A stretch of DNA of 64,000 nucleotides, from assembly GCF_042100115.1 (NCBI RefSeq), contig NC_091279.1, positions 2,542,001-2,606,000 on the forward strand, given 5' to 3'. Shown here piece after piece: positions 11,740 to 23,258 of the stretch. Position 1 is the first letter of the stretch; the number at the start of each line of letters is the position of its first letter. Made by a program: the position numbers and the translations under genes. A model generated the notes under the pieces. The model was not told where the DNA came from, did not search any database, and saw nothing but the letters and a program-made list of their open reading frames with translations. Origin of the DNA: Alternaria dauci. Its lineage: Eukaryota; Ascomycota; Dothideomycetes; Pleosporales; Pleosporaceae.

Positions 11740-12441
11740 GATGACTCCAGCGATGTTGGTGATAAGTACCTAGGTAATGAGAGTTCGAGCCGTCACTTGC
11801 GTGGTTGCTATTGAGGCGAGTTCATCGATCAATAATATGAAGGATCGTTGTTAATGAACTGCACGGTCTAGAACCACCGCGCTCCGTAGCTGTGTTCGGG
11901 GCGGTGCTCGTTGTGGTTCGGGAGCGGCGCCCGTGGTGGTCCGGAGCGCCGAGCCGGCTGTGGTTGGAGACGGGGGTTTCGGCCTCAACATCAGATAGTC
12001 TACTCATAGCCTGGGCCTCGGGAAACTACCTTAAGTCCCGATGCAAGGATCTAAACCTGTAGCAGTAGCACACTAGGCATTTTCTTCTCCATAGTTGCTC
12101 GACAAACTGTTATTGCGGATACACTTGCCCACCTGATGCCTAGGTATCGGTAGCTGTCTACCGGCAGCTGTAGTAGGCGGTGAATGCCTGCGTTTTAAAC
12201 ATCACCTATATATATATCCCCAGAAATCGTGGTTCATCTTATTCATTCAAATGATAAACGTGCTGGTAAAAGACGCAAGCACAACACTGTTGAAAGACAC
12301 TGTGATAAATCGCGGTAAAGGTGTGTTTCCCAAAGTTCATCTTATTCATGATCTGACTTTCTTTGTCAGAATCGCTTACTATTTTCACTTCCTCGATACA
12401 GGCCTCATTCTGTACCGGAATCTCTCGGTTGACCGTCAAAG
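11740..12441. promoter_or_regulatory. Shared divergent promoter region, CoA-transferase / monooxygenase
   Basis: About 700 bases between divergent starts at 11739 (-) and 12442 (+). It contains a TATATATATA run around 12207-12216 and CCTAGGTA cores at about 11769 and 12143. A head-to-head arrangement suggests co-regulation of the original genes; this is inference. Confidence 0.4.
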
Positions 12442-14321
12442 ATGATTCCTTCCGAAGATCAGCAAGTGCCAGTGCCAACGAAAGCAAGTAGCGATCCTCC
12501 GCCGATCAAGTCGTTTTCATCCGGGACTTTAGGCGATAATGAGTACGGCGCTTTGAACGGCTTTGGCAGAAATTGGATGAAAGAACAAAAGTTCGGGCCA
12601 GTATCCACTGTACCGAAAGAGCGACGAAAGAAAGTTATCATTGTCGGTGATGGAATCAACGGAATCCAACAAGCTAGCACTATTCTGAGAGATGGCTGTG
12701 TTGAACTCAACGACATCCAAATATTTGACGCCTTGGACGACTATGGAGGCGTTTGGCAAAAGAACAAGTATCCAGGGTGTGCGTGCGACGTTCCCGCAAT
12801 GATATACACGACGTCGTACAACATAAATAAAGGCAAGAATCTTTTCCTGAGCTGGTTGACTCACCGGTGACTAACTAGTTCTAGACTGGACACATTTCTA
12901 TGCAGATCGTGCAGAGATACAGGCATACTACGCAACATTTGCACACGACTATCACCTTGAGCAATGTACCCAATTCAGCAGCCTAGTTCAAGCTTGTACC
13001 TGGGATAATGATTTCATGGTTTGGAACGTGGCTGTGGCCAATCAAGCGTCAGGTAAAGTTGAGCATTGGATTTCTGACGTCGTCTGCCAATGTGTTGGGA
13101 CACTGGACAGACCTAAATGGGGTACAACGCCTGGTCGTGAAGAGTTCAAAGGCGTCTCTTGGCATACGGCGCACTGGCAGAACAACGACCTGACTGGTAA
13201 ACGCGTAGCTATTGTTGGCTGTGGGCCAAGTGCGGCCCAGATCATTCCAGAAATTGTGGAAAAGACAAAACTCCTCACGATTTACATGCGGACACCGCCG
13301 ATATGCGTTCCTAGAGGCGACTTCGCGTACTCAGGGTAAGTCCAAAGCACTGTACACTGGCTACTAAGGTTATAACCAGTCTGACAGATTCTTTCGCTGG
13401 GCTATGAGATGGGTTCCATTGTTTGCTTGGTTTCTCCGACTTCGCATGAATTTGTGTATGATGATCAATGGACGCAAGATGGCTACAGATGGGGATCCGT
13501 TGAACGATGAGATGACTCGGCTTGGAACATCGTTCATGGAGTCCCAGATCATAGATCCCGACCTTCGCAAGATACTCAAGCCGGAATCTAAATGTACGTT
13601 CTGCGTGATCAGCGCTATAGATCTCTTTCATGTCGACACGCGTTCTAACCCTTCTTCTCCTAGACTATTGCAAGAGACCGTTACATCTCGACAACTTTTC
13701 CCCGCACTCGCCAAACCTAACTGTACTGTCCTGCGGGAAGACCTGGTACGATATACCGAGAAAGGAGTACTCTCTACCCAAAAGACAACAGGGAAGGAGA
13801 TTGAACGAGAATTCGATGTCATAATCTTTGGTACAGGATTCAATGTGGCACAATACCTTGAGCACGAGAGTATCAAGGGTCTGGATGGCCTAGATCTGCA
13901 AATGAAGTGACAAGATCATCCCGAAGCTCTTTATGGCTTGGCGACTAGCCAGTTTCCGAATATGTTCTACTGCTTTGGGCCCAACTCAGCGCAAGTATGG
14001 TCTTCACAGCAGGATACTTGGGAGCAGCAAGCAAGGTTTGCCGCCAAAGCAATCAGAAAAATGTTGCAAAAGGAACAGGAAGGGATCAAGTTTGCCATGC
14101 ATCCGAAGAGGTCAACAGAACTCGTATACAATGCTGAAGTGCAGAAGCTTCAATCTGGTGTCTATGTGTGGGCGAACTCAAGCTGTGTTACCTAATACAA
14201 GAACGACAATGGCTGGAACACATTCACCATGCCCTGGACCTGGTGGCAATTTAGAAAAATGCTACGGAGGATCAATTGGGACGAATGGGAAGTTATCGAG
14301 AAGCCAATAAAACCGTTCTGA
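12442..14321 (+). pseudogene. Baeyer-Villiger-type flavin monooxygenase, disabled by a frameshift and two stops
   Basis: FAD/NADPH monooxygenase of the cyclohexanone/steroid monooxygenase type. Exons 12442-12832, 12885-13335, 13388-13593, 13664-14321. Visible motifs: FAD-binding VIIVGDGINGIQQA, the BVMO fingerprint FKGVSWHTAHW (last Pro replaced by Gln), NADPH-binding VAIVGCGPSAAQ, and IIFGTGF. Intron 1 (12833-12884) uses a GC donor (GCAAGA) with a good ACTAAC branch site. Three lesions follow: a 1-bp deletion in a T run at about 13696-13699, where the reading switches frame in the middle of a conserved segment; TGA at 13908-13910 where the family usually has Trp; and TAA at 14193-14195 in the C-terminal SWY region. 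The frame continues to TGA 14319-14321, where a full-length protein would end. Old function: oxygen insertion next to a ketone. Confidence 0.85.
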
Positions 14322-14436
14322 AAATGCCGTTCTTCTAGAAATATCTATGAGTAATGTCTATATATTTGTAATAGAACTACTACTAGATAACAAATAAGCT
14401 ATACTAGTAAGCTAAGCCTACGAATAACGCCGAATG

Positions 14437-15725
14437 TCACCTTATAAACTGATCTAAGACGTGTTCCTCATAAAGCGGCGGTCCTATTTCCGCGTGGTTA
14501 TGTATATCTGTCCTAATACCACTTACTTCGTTCTGACTCGAACCGACTATATTACCCACGCAATCTATGACTGTATCTGGCGAGACTGACAGAATGGCTG
14601 GAAGCGTAACATGGATCTGAAAGAGTGTAAGTGTTTGAGAAACTGCAATGCAAGGACATTGCTACCTTTGATCTTTGGTTTTCTGGGTCCTGTACTTCTA
14701 TCGCTATGCTGAACAGATGCCGCACCTTAACTCCAAGTACGTTAACATCTTGTGCACATCTGCTCAACGCTTTCGGTAAAGAAAACGACCCCGAAAATAT
14801 ATAACTACTAGGCTCATGGTTATTGATCAAGTCCTTGTGGCCTTTGAACTGCCACTGAGCTACCTCCTTACAAGCCTCGTGTGTTGCTGTTGAGATCTGT
14901 AGCGTATGGATCTCCATCAAACAACACTGGATCTTTCCGACCTTCACACCCTGCAACAATGGCTTGATGCATATATTGGCGTGTATGGTAGACCCCAGCG
15001 AAACAGTTCGTTGAGGTAGAGATATCCGATATTCAACCTTGCCTAGCCAAACACCTTCCGCTCTGCCAGTATGTTCGAGTAGCGATATAGGTCTTGGGTC
15101 GGACCGGATAATTCGAACTGGCATTGAAGTGTAGTTGGTTGGTAACAACTTCCCTCGAGCCATGGCTGCTTCTATTTCATACGAGATAGAAGCCTTGTGA
15201 GGCCCTTGAATGCTCTCTGGAGAGTTGCCAGGGATGCGGATCTCGAATGGCCAGTTGTATGTTCCTGGGTTCATGACGGTCGGGTTGGAATAAGCTTCGG
15301 AGTTACCTTTGTTTCCAAAAATTGCAAGCTGATGCGAGAATACTTCGGTAGTATTGTCGATATTGCGAGAGGCTTGTTCGTATATTGTTCCCAATTCTTC
15401 ACGCCAGCTTCGAGCATTCGTCAGCATGATGGAAGATAGCAACGTATGGAGACATGGACAGCTTACGCGACTCTCAATCTGCCCGTCATCTTGAGTTGAA
15501 TTGATTCCACTCGCATCGCCTTTGTTAAGCGCAACACAACTCTCCCTTTGAGAAACTGGTCTGCGGCTTCATTTTCCGGTCCGCGAAGAACCACAAACCT
15601 ATCGTCAAGTCTACAAGAGTGTTAGTAATGTATATATTGGGAAGGTCTCGCGTGGAATTTCACCGAATCTGGAACAGGTGATCTCTATGCAAACCTGGCA
15701 GCCTGTTCAGGAAGGATAAACCCAT
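14437..15725 (-). CDS. Arrestin-like protein with C-terminal PPxY motif (ubiquitin-ligase adaptor)
   Basis: Exons (minus) 15664-15725, 15467-15610, 14666-15407, 14437-14616. All three introns (53, 59 and 49 nt) are in frame, giving 375 aa. The N-terminus (LDDRFVVLRGPENEA, then FLKGRVVLRL and IQLKMTGRLRVAW) is the arrestin-N pattern of fungal ART/CreD-type proteins. The middle has YNWPFEIRIPGNSPES and GSTIHANICIKPL (arrestin-C), then HLFSIAIEVQDPENQRSK. The tail ends PPLYEEHVLDQFIR; PPLY is a PPxY motif of the sort that binds WW domains of Rsp5/HulA ubiquitin ligases. Such adaptors direct ubiquitylation and endocytosis of plasma-membrane transporters. The protein is shorter than the ~600-aa CreD/Rod1 type. 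Confidence 0.85.
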
Positions 15726-17084
15726 TGTTGGCCCAACTTTTTCTTCTACTGAATCTGACAAGGAGGAGGTGTTAACTACTAAAGTCAATAATTTGCAATT
15801 CAACACATAGGGTTCACTGCTTAGAAACCGTCATAGACTCAAGTATATCACATCTAGCAGTATTTATAATCAGATAACTAGCCTTATGTTCTACAGAATT
15901 AACTTCCCAGCCTTTGCCGTGTTGACTCGGCTAGTAACAGGTTTGCTATGATTAATTCAGGCTATGTTCTTAATTGACCTCACCGTACATGCACAAGAGC
16001 ACAAGCCAAGCTTTCGCATTTCGGCCCGACTTGATGCGGAGTTAAACACAAACCAAATGTCATGCGCTAATGCATCTCGCTGACAGCACTAAGCATACCC
16101 ATGTAGCTTACTGTAAGTACCAACAGTGATCTCGACTCCGTAGAAATTATCTGTTTGTTTAGCCTGCCGAGAAAAGGAATTTGTTGCCTTACTCCTGACT
16201 GTTGCGCAGCCGTTCTTGGAAGAGCTTGTTGGAAGACTTGAAGCGACCGTACGCGTGATCGGAGATAGCTTCGTGGGTAAAGGCTGTCGAAAGAAGGATG
16301 CGACGCTCTACTGAGTTGGGCGCGGAGTGGAAAGTAGAAAGTGGAACGCGGGACAGTGACGGCGGTACCGGTACCCAACTAGACTTGCTCCGAGTGAAAA
16401 TTGAACGAGTACGATAGGTTACCATTGAAATCCTTGAGATTGGAAGACATCCAGCAAAACTCCAACAAATTGAAATTGTAGTTGGTTCCTAGTCAGTCGT
16501 TCGGAGTTAAAGCATTGAGCGCACAGACACGGTACGGTACAGCGGCGTTACATGGAACACACATGTCAGCTGGCTACAGACTACTTCATTACTTGCCCAC
16601 GCTAATAAAGACGGATCGCGCAGACAGCTTAGCTCTAGCATGTCAAACAAACAGTTACATCACAGGCAATAGAAGATAAGGCATTGACGTCTGGTCTGGG
16701 ACTGGTGAATACCTGGGTAGAACCAGGATTCCCTGCTCTGCAAATGTGTGTCGCATGGCTTTGCAGGTACAATATAGAGCCAGGTACGTTAGTAGAGATC
16801 GCAATGCCATGTTATCTTTCTATAGTGCCAAGGACTTGGAAAGAGAACCGCACAGCCCCAGCATACGCAACTACTGTATACGCAATTTAGTCCCGAGAAC
16901 CTTCCGATGATTAGAAGCAAAGAGACTACATGATCTCCCCGAGTTCTTTTGTTACGCTGCTTCAGCTATAAAGCGAGCAAGAAGTCCCGCTTGAAGAAGG
17001 CATCACTACAACTAGTTTATTACAGCCAACCTGCTCCAGAAAGCTACGACAAACAGCCCACAACAGATCACCAAATCATCGATC
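15726..17084 (+). other. Intergenic, no supported gene
   Basis: Only short frames with no domains. The right end is the promoter of the 17085 gene. Confidence 0.45.
16967..16973 (+). promoter_or_regulatory. TATA box of the secreted hydrolase
   Basis: TATAAAG lies 112 bases before ATG 17085, a usual distance for fungal genes with a short leader. Confidence 0.5.
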
Positions 17085-18149
17085 ATGGCTAGCCGCAATC
17101 TGGCTGCCTTCGGAGCCATTGTGGCAACCAAAGCAATGAATGCGATAGCCCAGAACATGTCTTTTGGTGCCGCGAACTTTTACGTTAGCGACAACGTCAC
17201 GGTCACGCCTATCATCTTTCCAAACCAGTTTCGAGAGATGGTTTCGGGCAATCTGTTTGTCCCTAACGACTTTGATCCTAACAGCAACGCATCAGCTATC
17301 GTTGTTGGTCCTCCTTTTGGTGCAGCCAAGGAGCAGAGCGCGAACCTCTATGCTACAAAACTGGCTGAGCAAGGCTTTATTACAATCTCTATCGACCCTG
17401 GATATTGGGGCCCAGTTGGTGGCCCGTCAAGGAACTCTGTATTACCGGACATGTTTGCGGAATCCTTTAGTGCGGCCGTGGACTACCTCACGCTACAAGA
17501 CAACGTTGATCGTGAACGAATTGGTGTCCTTGGTATATGCGGAAGCGGTTCCTGGGCAGTAAGCGCGACCAAGCTCGATACTCGCATCAAGGCCCTTGCT
17601 ACTGTCAGCATGTACGACATGGGTGCTGCTTCTCGCGATGGGATGGAAAACGCAATCGGCTTGGAACAGCGCCAGGCAATGATTGAGAGGGATACGCGAT
17701 GGAGACAGTCTAGGGTTGATAACCCTGAGACGGCTTTTGCTGTCGGCTTTGGTCGTCCGCCACTGAACGAGAACTCTACAGATGTCGATAGGGAATTCTT
17801 CGACTTCTACCAAACTCCACGCGCCGAGTATCCGCCTGTGGGCTCAACCCTGAACCTCACGCGCCCAGCTCTCTCAATGAACCGCTTCCTGAACTACTGG
17901 CCCCTGAATGGTTTGGATGTTGTCCAGCCCCGTCCAGTCATGTTCGTTGCAGGTACCCAGGCACACTCTCGCGAGTTTTCTGTCGACGCATACAACCTGG
18001 CAGCCTACCCCAAAGAATTAGTTTGGGTACAAGACGCCGGCCACGTGGACCTATACGACCGTACAGAGCTTATTCCCTTCGATACGCTCGCTACCTTTTT
18101 TCAGAACGGCCTTAGTGCGGCTAACGTTATGGTTAGTTATCGTCGCTAG
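17085..18149 (+). CDS. Secreted alpha/beta hydrolase (YcjY/S15-like)
   Basis: Intronless, 354 aa. The start ATG 17085 is followed by an N-terminal hydrophobic stretch (LAAFGAIVATKAMNAIA) that could be a signal peptide. The core has ASAIVVGPPFGAAKEQSANL, GFITISIDPGYWG, the nucleophile elbow VLGICGSGSW (Cys at the Gly-x-Cys-x-Gly position, as in YcjY-like hydrolases) and a catalytic His in AGHVDLYD near the end. Several NxS/T sites (NMS, NVT, NLT) fit secretion. The family includes esterases and peptidases of unknown fungal role. A truncated copy of an unrelated surface protein begins 70 bases downstream on the same strand. Confidence 0.8.
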   Translation: MASRNLAAFGAIVATKAMNAIAQNMSFGAANFYVSDNVTVTPIIFPNQFREMVSGNLFVPNDFDPNSNASAIVVGPPFGAAKEQSANLYATKLAEQGFITISIDPGYWGPVGGPSRNSVLPDMFAESFSAAVDYLTLQDNVDRERIGVLGICGSGSWAVSATKLDTRIKALATVSMYDMGAASRDGMENAIGLEQRQAMIERDTRWRQSRVDNPETAFAVGFGRPPLNENSTDVDREFFDFYQTPRAEYPPVGSTLNLTRPALSMNRFLNYWPLNGLDVVQPRPVMFVAGTQAHSREFSVDAYNLAAYPKELVWVQDAGHVDLYDRTELIPFDTLATFFQNGLSAANVMVSYRR

Positions 18150-18218
18150 ATCTCTGTAATTATATTTCACAGCTATAGGAGTTAGTTACAGATAATTTAG
18201 TAATTAGAGGTCTACTAC

Positions 18219-18638
18219 ATGTTAATGGGTCCTATTATCGTCTACTGGCAAGAATCCGATTTCAAGAACTTCGACCCCAAGTACGCATCGGAACTAGCCA
18301 GTCGCTCACACATCAGCTTCACCCCCACAGCTACCGCAGAAGCCACACCTGAAACGGCGACACCGCCTGATCGAATTCAACTTCCATCCGCGACATCAAG
18401 TTTTGAGGAGGCCGGTGGGGGGTCATCAGGTCCCGGGCTCAGTAGTGGCGCGAAGGCAAGTATAAGTGTGGGAGTGGCAGCAGGATCGCTACTGTTGGGC
18501 TTGGTCGGGGTTTTACTGTACAAGAAGAGAGTGAGGAGAAAGGAGAAGAGGCTTGATGAGACTTCTGCGATCCAGAATCAACAACCCGAGTTTGTGCAGA
18601 GAACGTCGCAGAGGGAGTCGCAGATGCAGACGGCATAA
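18219..18638 (+). pseudogene. Truncated copy (C-terminal part) of a single-TM surface protein
   Basis: 139-codon frame that matches only the last third of the 19124-20207 gene: VYWQESDFKNFDPKYASELA here against VYW-ESDLRYFDAGYASELA there. Both then have PPDR.QL.SATS, a Ser/Thr/Gly-rich stalk, one TM helix (ISVGVAAGSLLLGLVGVLLYKK), a basic stop-transfer and a NQQPEFV tail. The cysteine-rich ectodomain is missing. Sequence just upstream is AT-rich and non-coding, so the copy lost its 5' end. It could still be expressed as a small membrane protein, since it has an ATG and no stop. Confidence 0.6.
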
Positions 18639-19123
18639 AGGGCAGAACTAATAGTGGTGAGGAAGGGCATTGAAGCGAGATTGTTTGAGAGCAATGCGAA
18701 AGGATGGGTCAAACCGGCACCGCTACCATCAGCAAGCGAGCTTTGACTGTGCCGCGGAAGGCTGCGCCCCAGCAACGTGCGAAAAGTGATGAAGGAGACA
18801 CAAAGGAATCGAACTTTGGCATTGTGGCACTACCTTGATTTTGGCTCGGCAACCGATAGCTGGTGTCTCTGGCGACTGGTAGTCCTTGCATATATACGGC
18901 ACAGTCGTCCTCGCAGATCTGACACCCAATATCATTGTCAGTGACAGAATTGGAATATGCCGGAACCGACGCGTCGCGCATGAAACACTTGAGTATAGCA
19001 GATAATACTCGTAGTGAGCTGTTGCCTTCCAAATTGGCAAAACAGAGACCTGACTTCGATAGCTCCAACCTCGACGGCCTCTTGCTTACCATGGCGGGCA
19101 TTTCCAATGTCTATCATCAAATC

Positions 19124-20207
19124 ATGGAAGTTGATTCAGACTATTTTTACCCAACGCAAAACTTCTGGCCCGCACTCACGACCCCATTTACCTTCAGCTC
19201 TCACTGCACTGACAACTGGCGAATCGAGCACGATTTTCCAGAGTCGAGTGATGACATTCTGGGAGTCACGCTTTCAATGCCGTCCGACTGTCTGGAATCG
19301 GGGGGACAAGCTATTCATAGTCCAGGGACTTGCCTGCCCGGATTCACAATGGTCGACTTGGCAGAGTACAGAACACGAACTTGGACGGCTGATGGTGTTC
19401 GCGCATGGGGAGCCAACTGTTGCAAAAGGTATGTTCACATTACCTGATTTTCTCACGTCTACTAGCGAGAATGACAAGCAATGATATAACGACCTCTGCT
19501 AATCATTCCTTACTGACAGTGAATTTTGGTCGTCTGTAGGAGCGTGTGTATCCACTTTCATCACGCCCCTCACTGTATACAATGCAGAACAGACTGGCGG
19601 CTCAACCACGTCCGACGGCAGCGTTTGGTTTTTTGTGTCCACCAACCTGGACTCTAGAAACAACCCTACCGTGATTAAAAAAGGCGTCGCGACAATGGAC
19701 GCAATGTTCGTTTACTGGTAGGAGTCTGACTTGAGATATTTTGACGCAGGATATGCGTCGGAGCTAGCGGACGCGTTGCTGCAAAGCAAAACGTTTGCGC
19801 CTTCAGCGGCAGCGACGACGACAAGGACAGCGACAAAGCTGTGGTTTGAGACCGGAGCAGCGGTACCACCAGATCGCAGCCAGCTTGCCTCCGCGACATC
19901 GACAGCGGACCCGGAACCAGGTCCAGAGCAGAACGACACTCCGTCCCAATCCGGCCTTGGTACTGGTATCAAAGCGGTTATAGTTGTGGGCGCAGCCGTC
20001 GGAGCGATACTGTTGTTGCTCGTGGCATTCTTGTTGTACAAGAGAGTGGCGATACTGCAGCGCAGGGCGAGACTGGATCACGAAACGGCGAAGCAGAACG
20101 AGCAGCCTGAGTTTGTTCCTGTAAAGGGCGGTGGGGAGGAGGAGGGGGCGTATACTGCGCTTCCGTCTAGTAATGCGAGGTGGTCGGCGTTTTTGGCGAA
20201 GCTTTGA
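19124..20207 (+). pseudogene. Single-TM fungal surface protein with cysteine ectodomain and an in-frame TAG
   Basis: Exons about 19124-19428 and 19520-20207 (intron GTATGT...TGACAG, in frame); 19091 and 18983 are alternative ATGs. The ectodomain begins DYFYPTQNFWPALTTPFTF and has spaced cysteines (SHC, SDC, GTC, NCCK, GAC). A Thr/Pro/Ser-rich stalk follows, then the TM helix AVIVVGAAVGAILLLLVAFLLYK and a basic cytosolic tail with QPEFVP. This architecture is common in Pleosporales and has no known function. TAG at 19719-19721 follows VYW. The truncated sister copy has CAA (Gln) there, so a CAG-to-TAG change is likely, a CpA-to-TpA change on the coding strand. Frame is otherwise open to 20207. 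Confidence 0.7.
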
Positions 20208-20960
20208 CGGAAGAGTGTACGAGAGGCGTGGCGTTCTTGGGTCTGCTTTGGGCGGTGTCATGTTCATTTGGGTTGGAGTTGTGAAGCTGGGTAGCGAGAC
20301 GAGTACATGTCCATTTTTACGGCGCATCGCATTTGTACGAAGACGACTGCGTTAATATTTTGCTGTCGCATAGCTAGCACATGTATACTATTTTCTGGTA
20401 AGTAGTATAGAAACGCGGCTAGTACTCCTAGTCGAGATGCGCGTCTGGCAACATGCCTGGCATCGAAGCAACACTAATCCATCAGCAATCTCGCAAATAC
20501 CAGTAAACCGCGCATGCAGCCACATTAATGGCGTAATATAGCGCAGCATGTCCCCCATGCGCTTCCCGCAGCCGTTTAGTGCGCTGATCTCCCGTCACGG
20601 CACGCGCGTGTCTTCTGATTGGCTTTGACGAATACTACATGTCCAATATCTGACTCTGTGTCTCATCAAATAGCATCGTGTCCAGTATACGCGGCTTCCT
20701 GTGGTTGCGATGAAGTGCTTACCGTTAATACTATTCAGTAAAATCGTCTACGTCATCACACACCTACGCTAACCCGCATTAGGCTTACCACGAAACGCCT
20801 TCTGAAGCGCAGGAAGCCGGGACACACCAGGGTCTGAAGAGCCGCGATAGCTTCAAATATCGCGTGTGTGAAGCTGTTTCCAAAGTTATTTTCCTCACAC
20901 CCCTCTTAACAGTATCTGAGTTTGCGCAGCCACCACTGTCGCGATTCCAACTTGCCTACC
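20208..20960 (+). other. Intergenic, no supported gene
   Basis: Promoter of the methyltransferase gene at the right end; otherwise nothing recognised. Confidence 0.45.
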
Positions 20961-22228
20961 ATGAACTATATCTCAAGTACTCACACCATCACCCACTCCA
21001 CAGCCATCATGCCCCCTCTAATGCCCAACAGACCTCGTCAACTCCGACGACATAATCAACCCCCTCATCGACAACGGATACCTCCCGCATGCCGCCATCC
21101 GTCTCGGGATCCGGCGCCAGCTCGCCGACCGCCTGGCGTCTATTGCTAGCACCTCTCTCGAAGCGAGCTATGCGTCGAAGATGAAGTACGTGGAGCTGCT
21201 ACGCGAACGGCCGATTGCGATTGAGACGGCGAAAGCGAACGATCAGCATTATGAGGTTGGCACGCAGGTGCTGCAGGGGATGTTGGGGCCAAGGATGAAG
21301 TATTCGGCGTGTTTGTATGAGAAGGGTGGGGAGACGCTGGGGGAGGCGGAGGTTAGAATGATGGAGGTGTATGTTAAGAGGGCGGGGTTGGAGGATGGGA
21401 TGAAGGTGTTGGATTTGGGGTAAGTGGTTTTCTTATGTTGTTTACGGGTCCTGGTTTATTTTGCGTTGCGGGTTGAATATTGGTGGTCAGAATATGTCAC
21501 GTGCCCAACACGTTTCATCCGACATGCGGATTAAGTTCTCTTTTAGTAAAGAGACACACGACTAACAGCATCCCAGTTGCGGCTGGGGCTCACTCTCCCT
21601 CTACCTCGCCGAAATCTTCCCTAACAGCTCTATAACTGGCTTCTCTAACTCGCGCACCCAAAAACAACACATCGACTCCGTCGCCAGCGCCAAGGGCTTC
21701 AAGAACCTGCGCATCGTAACCGGCGACGTCGTGGACCACGAATTCGAGCCAGAAACATATGACCGCGTTCTCTCAGTCGAGCTCTTTGAGCACATGAAGA
21801 ACTACTCGCTACTCATAGCCAAGGTCAGCCGCGCGCTCAAGCCCGGCGGAAAGCTCTTCGTGCACATATTCGCGCACAAGGACACGCCTTATGATTTTGA
21901 CGGCGGATGGATGACAGAGCACTTTTTTACGGGGGGCACGATGCCGAGTGCAGATCTATTATTGTATTTTCAGGATAATTTAAGGATTAAGAGGCAGTGG
22001 TGGGTTAGCGGGATGCATTATAGTAAGACGTGTGAGGACTGGTTGACGACGATGTTGGGGAATAAGGAGAGTGTTTGGAAGGGGTTAGAGGAGACGTATG
22101 GGAAGGAGGGGGCGTTGACGTGGTGGAATAGGTGGCAGGTATTTTATCTGGCGTGTAGTGAGTTATTTAGGTGGGATGGGGGGGATACGTGGGGGGTAAG
22201 TCATTATCTGTTTGAGAAGCCGGAGTGA
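20961..22228 (+). CDS. Cyclopropane-fatty-acid-synthase-like SAM methyltransferase
   Basis: Exons 20961-20976, 21032-21419 and 21577-22228, giving 351 aa. The tiny first exon encodes MNYIS and joins a LVNSDDIINPLIDNGYLP segment. The second intron (21420-21576) has a GTAAGT donor and an ACTAAC branch. Features: a helical N-terminus, HYEVGTQVLQGMLGPRMKYS, SAM motif I VLDLGCGWGSLSLYLAE, the acidic motif GDVVDHEFEP, VLSVELFEHMKNY, and the CFAS-like C-terminus with WWVSGMHYSKTCEDWL. The fold class is that of CFA synthases and coclaurine N-methyltransferase-like enzymes. The acceptor is unknown. The start is chosen because it gives an in-frame splice. Confidence 0.8.
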
Positions 22229-22571
22229 GCTGGTGATCGCTGGATGGAGGATTGGGGGAGAATGGAGTATGGTAGGCTGAGTAATATCTAATCCCACTCT
22301 CATCACATGTCGCGGTGAGTCACAGTTGTTGTGTAGGAGCTTGGATGCGATTCGTGACGTCAGGTGTAGCAGTAAGCGCAGACCCGGGGAGATGGGAGGC
22401 GATATGATGTTCTTCTAGAATTTCGACTTGTTGGCACTGTCTGCGCGGGCATCGCAGCCATCGGCCTGAGCCCGTCTTCCGCGTTCTTTGGTATATACAC
22501 CTGCCATGATTGCTGCGTGTTACACAACGCACTCGTGGCCTCCATGATCCTCCACCTTGCTCACCGAGAGC

Positions 22572-22817
22572 TCAGTGGTCCCATGGGTGCTTCCAGCCCA
22601 GAAGCGCGGGTCCGTCCTTCTTCGCGCGGTACATCAACTGCCATTGTTAGCGCTGTGCCTCCCTCCGTCTATCGATAGCACATACGAAGAACCACATGGA
22701 GGCGCCGAGGCCGGTGGCCATGAATCGGTAGAGCGGTCGGACTGGGTGGATGTGGATGGGGTGGTTCGGCATCTGCGCATATTTGGGCGGGCCCATGCGG
22801 GCGAGTGTGGGCTGCAT
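22572..22817 (-). CDS. Mitochondrial complex I B2-like (NDUFB2-type) accessory subunit
   Basis: Exons 22686-22817 and 22572-22637 with a 48-nt intron (GTATGT...TGGCAG), 65 aa. The protein reads MGPPKYAQMPNHPIHIHP, then RPLYRFMATGLGASMWFF spliced to LMYRAKKDGPALLGWKHPWDH. One TM helix with a short matrix tail ending in KHPWDH is what I recall of fungal B2-type NADH:ubiquinone oxidoreductase subunits. A GTACGG...CCCAG pair just upstream (about 22844-22895) probably marks a 5'-UTR intron. Head-to-head with BUR1. Confidence 0.75.
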
Positions 22818-23258
22818 GGTGTGTGTGAGCCTGGGGATGTGTTAGCATCGTGGCATCTCTTCAATGTCTTATCGGGCGCCGTACCTGCGGGCTGTGTGGT
22901 ACAATGGCTGGTTGACGTCTTGGGTAGATGAGGTGTGGTTAAGGTCGATCCGAGGCACGCTAGCGTGATGCGGCGCCAAGGCTCACAATCCGCCGGGGAT
23001 CGCGTTCCCTGGCCCTTCATCTTTGAACATTCCCACGCACTTTCTCATGTCTGCACAATAAATCCCCGTCTCCAACTCCCTACCCATGGCAGCGCACGCC
23101 ATCGCGACCACACATGCTGAGTTTCATCTCACCACCACGCTCGACACATAGCCACGACGCGACTTCCTGCCGACACGTACCCGGCCGACCACTTAGCAGC
23201 GACTAAGAAGTGTAACGGCGACGCCCCATCACGAACATCAGCCACCACCATCGCCGAC

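Noticed and set aside
19719..19750. Possible 32-nt intron removing the TAG of the surface-protein gene
   Set aside because: Too short for a fungal intron, and it would break the frame.
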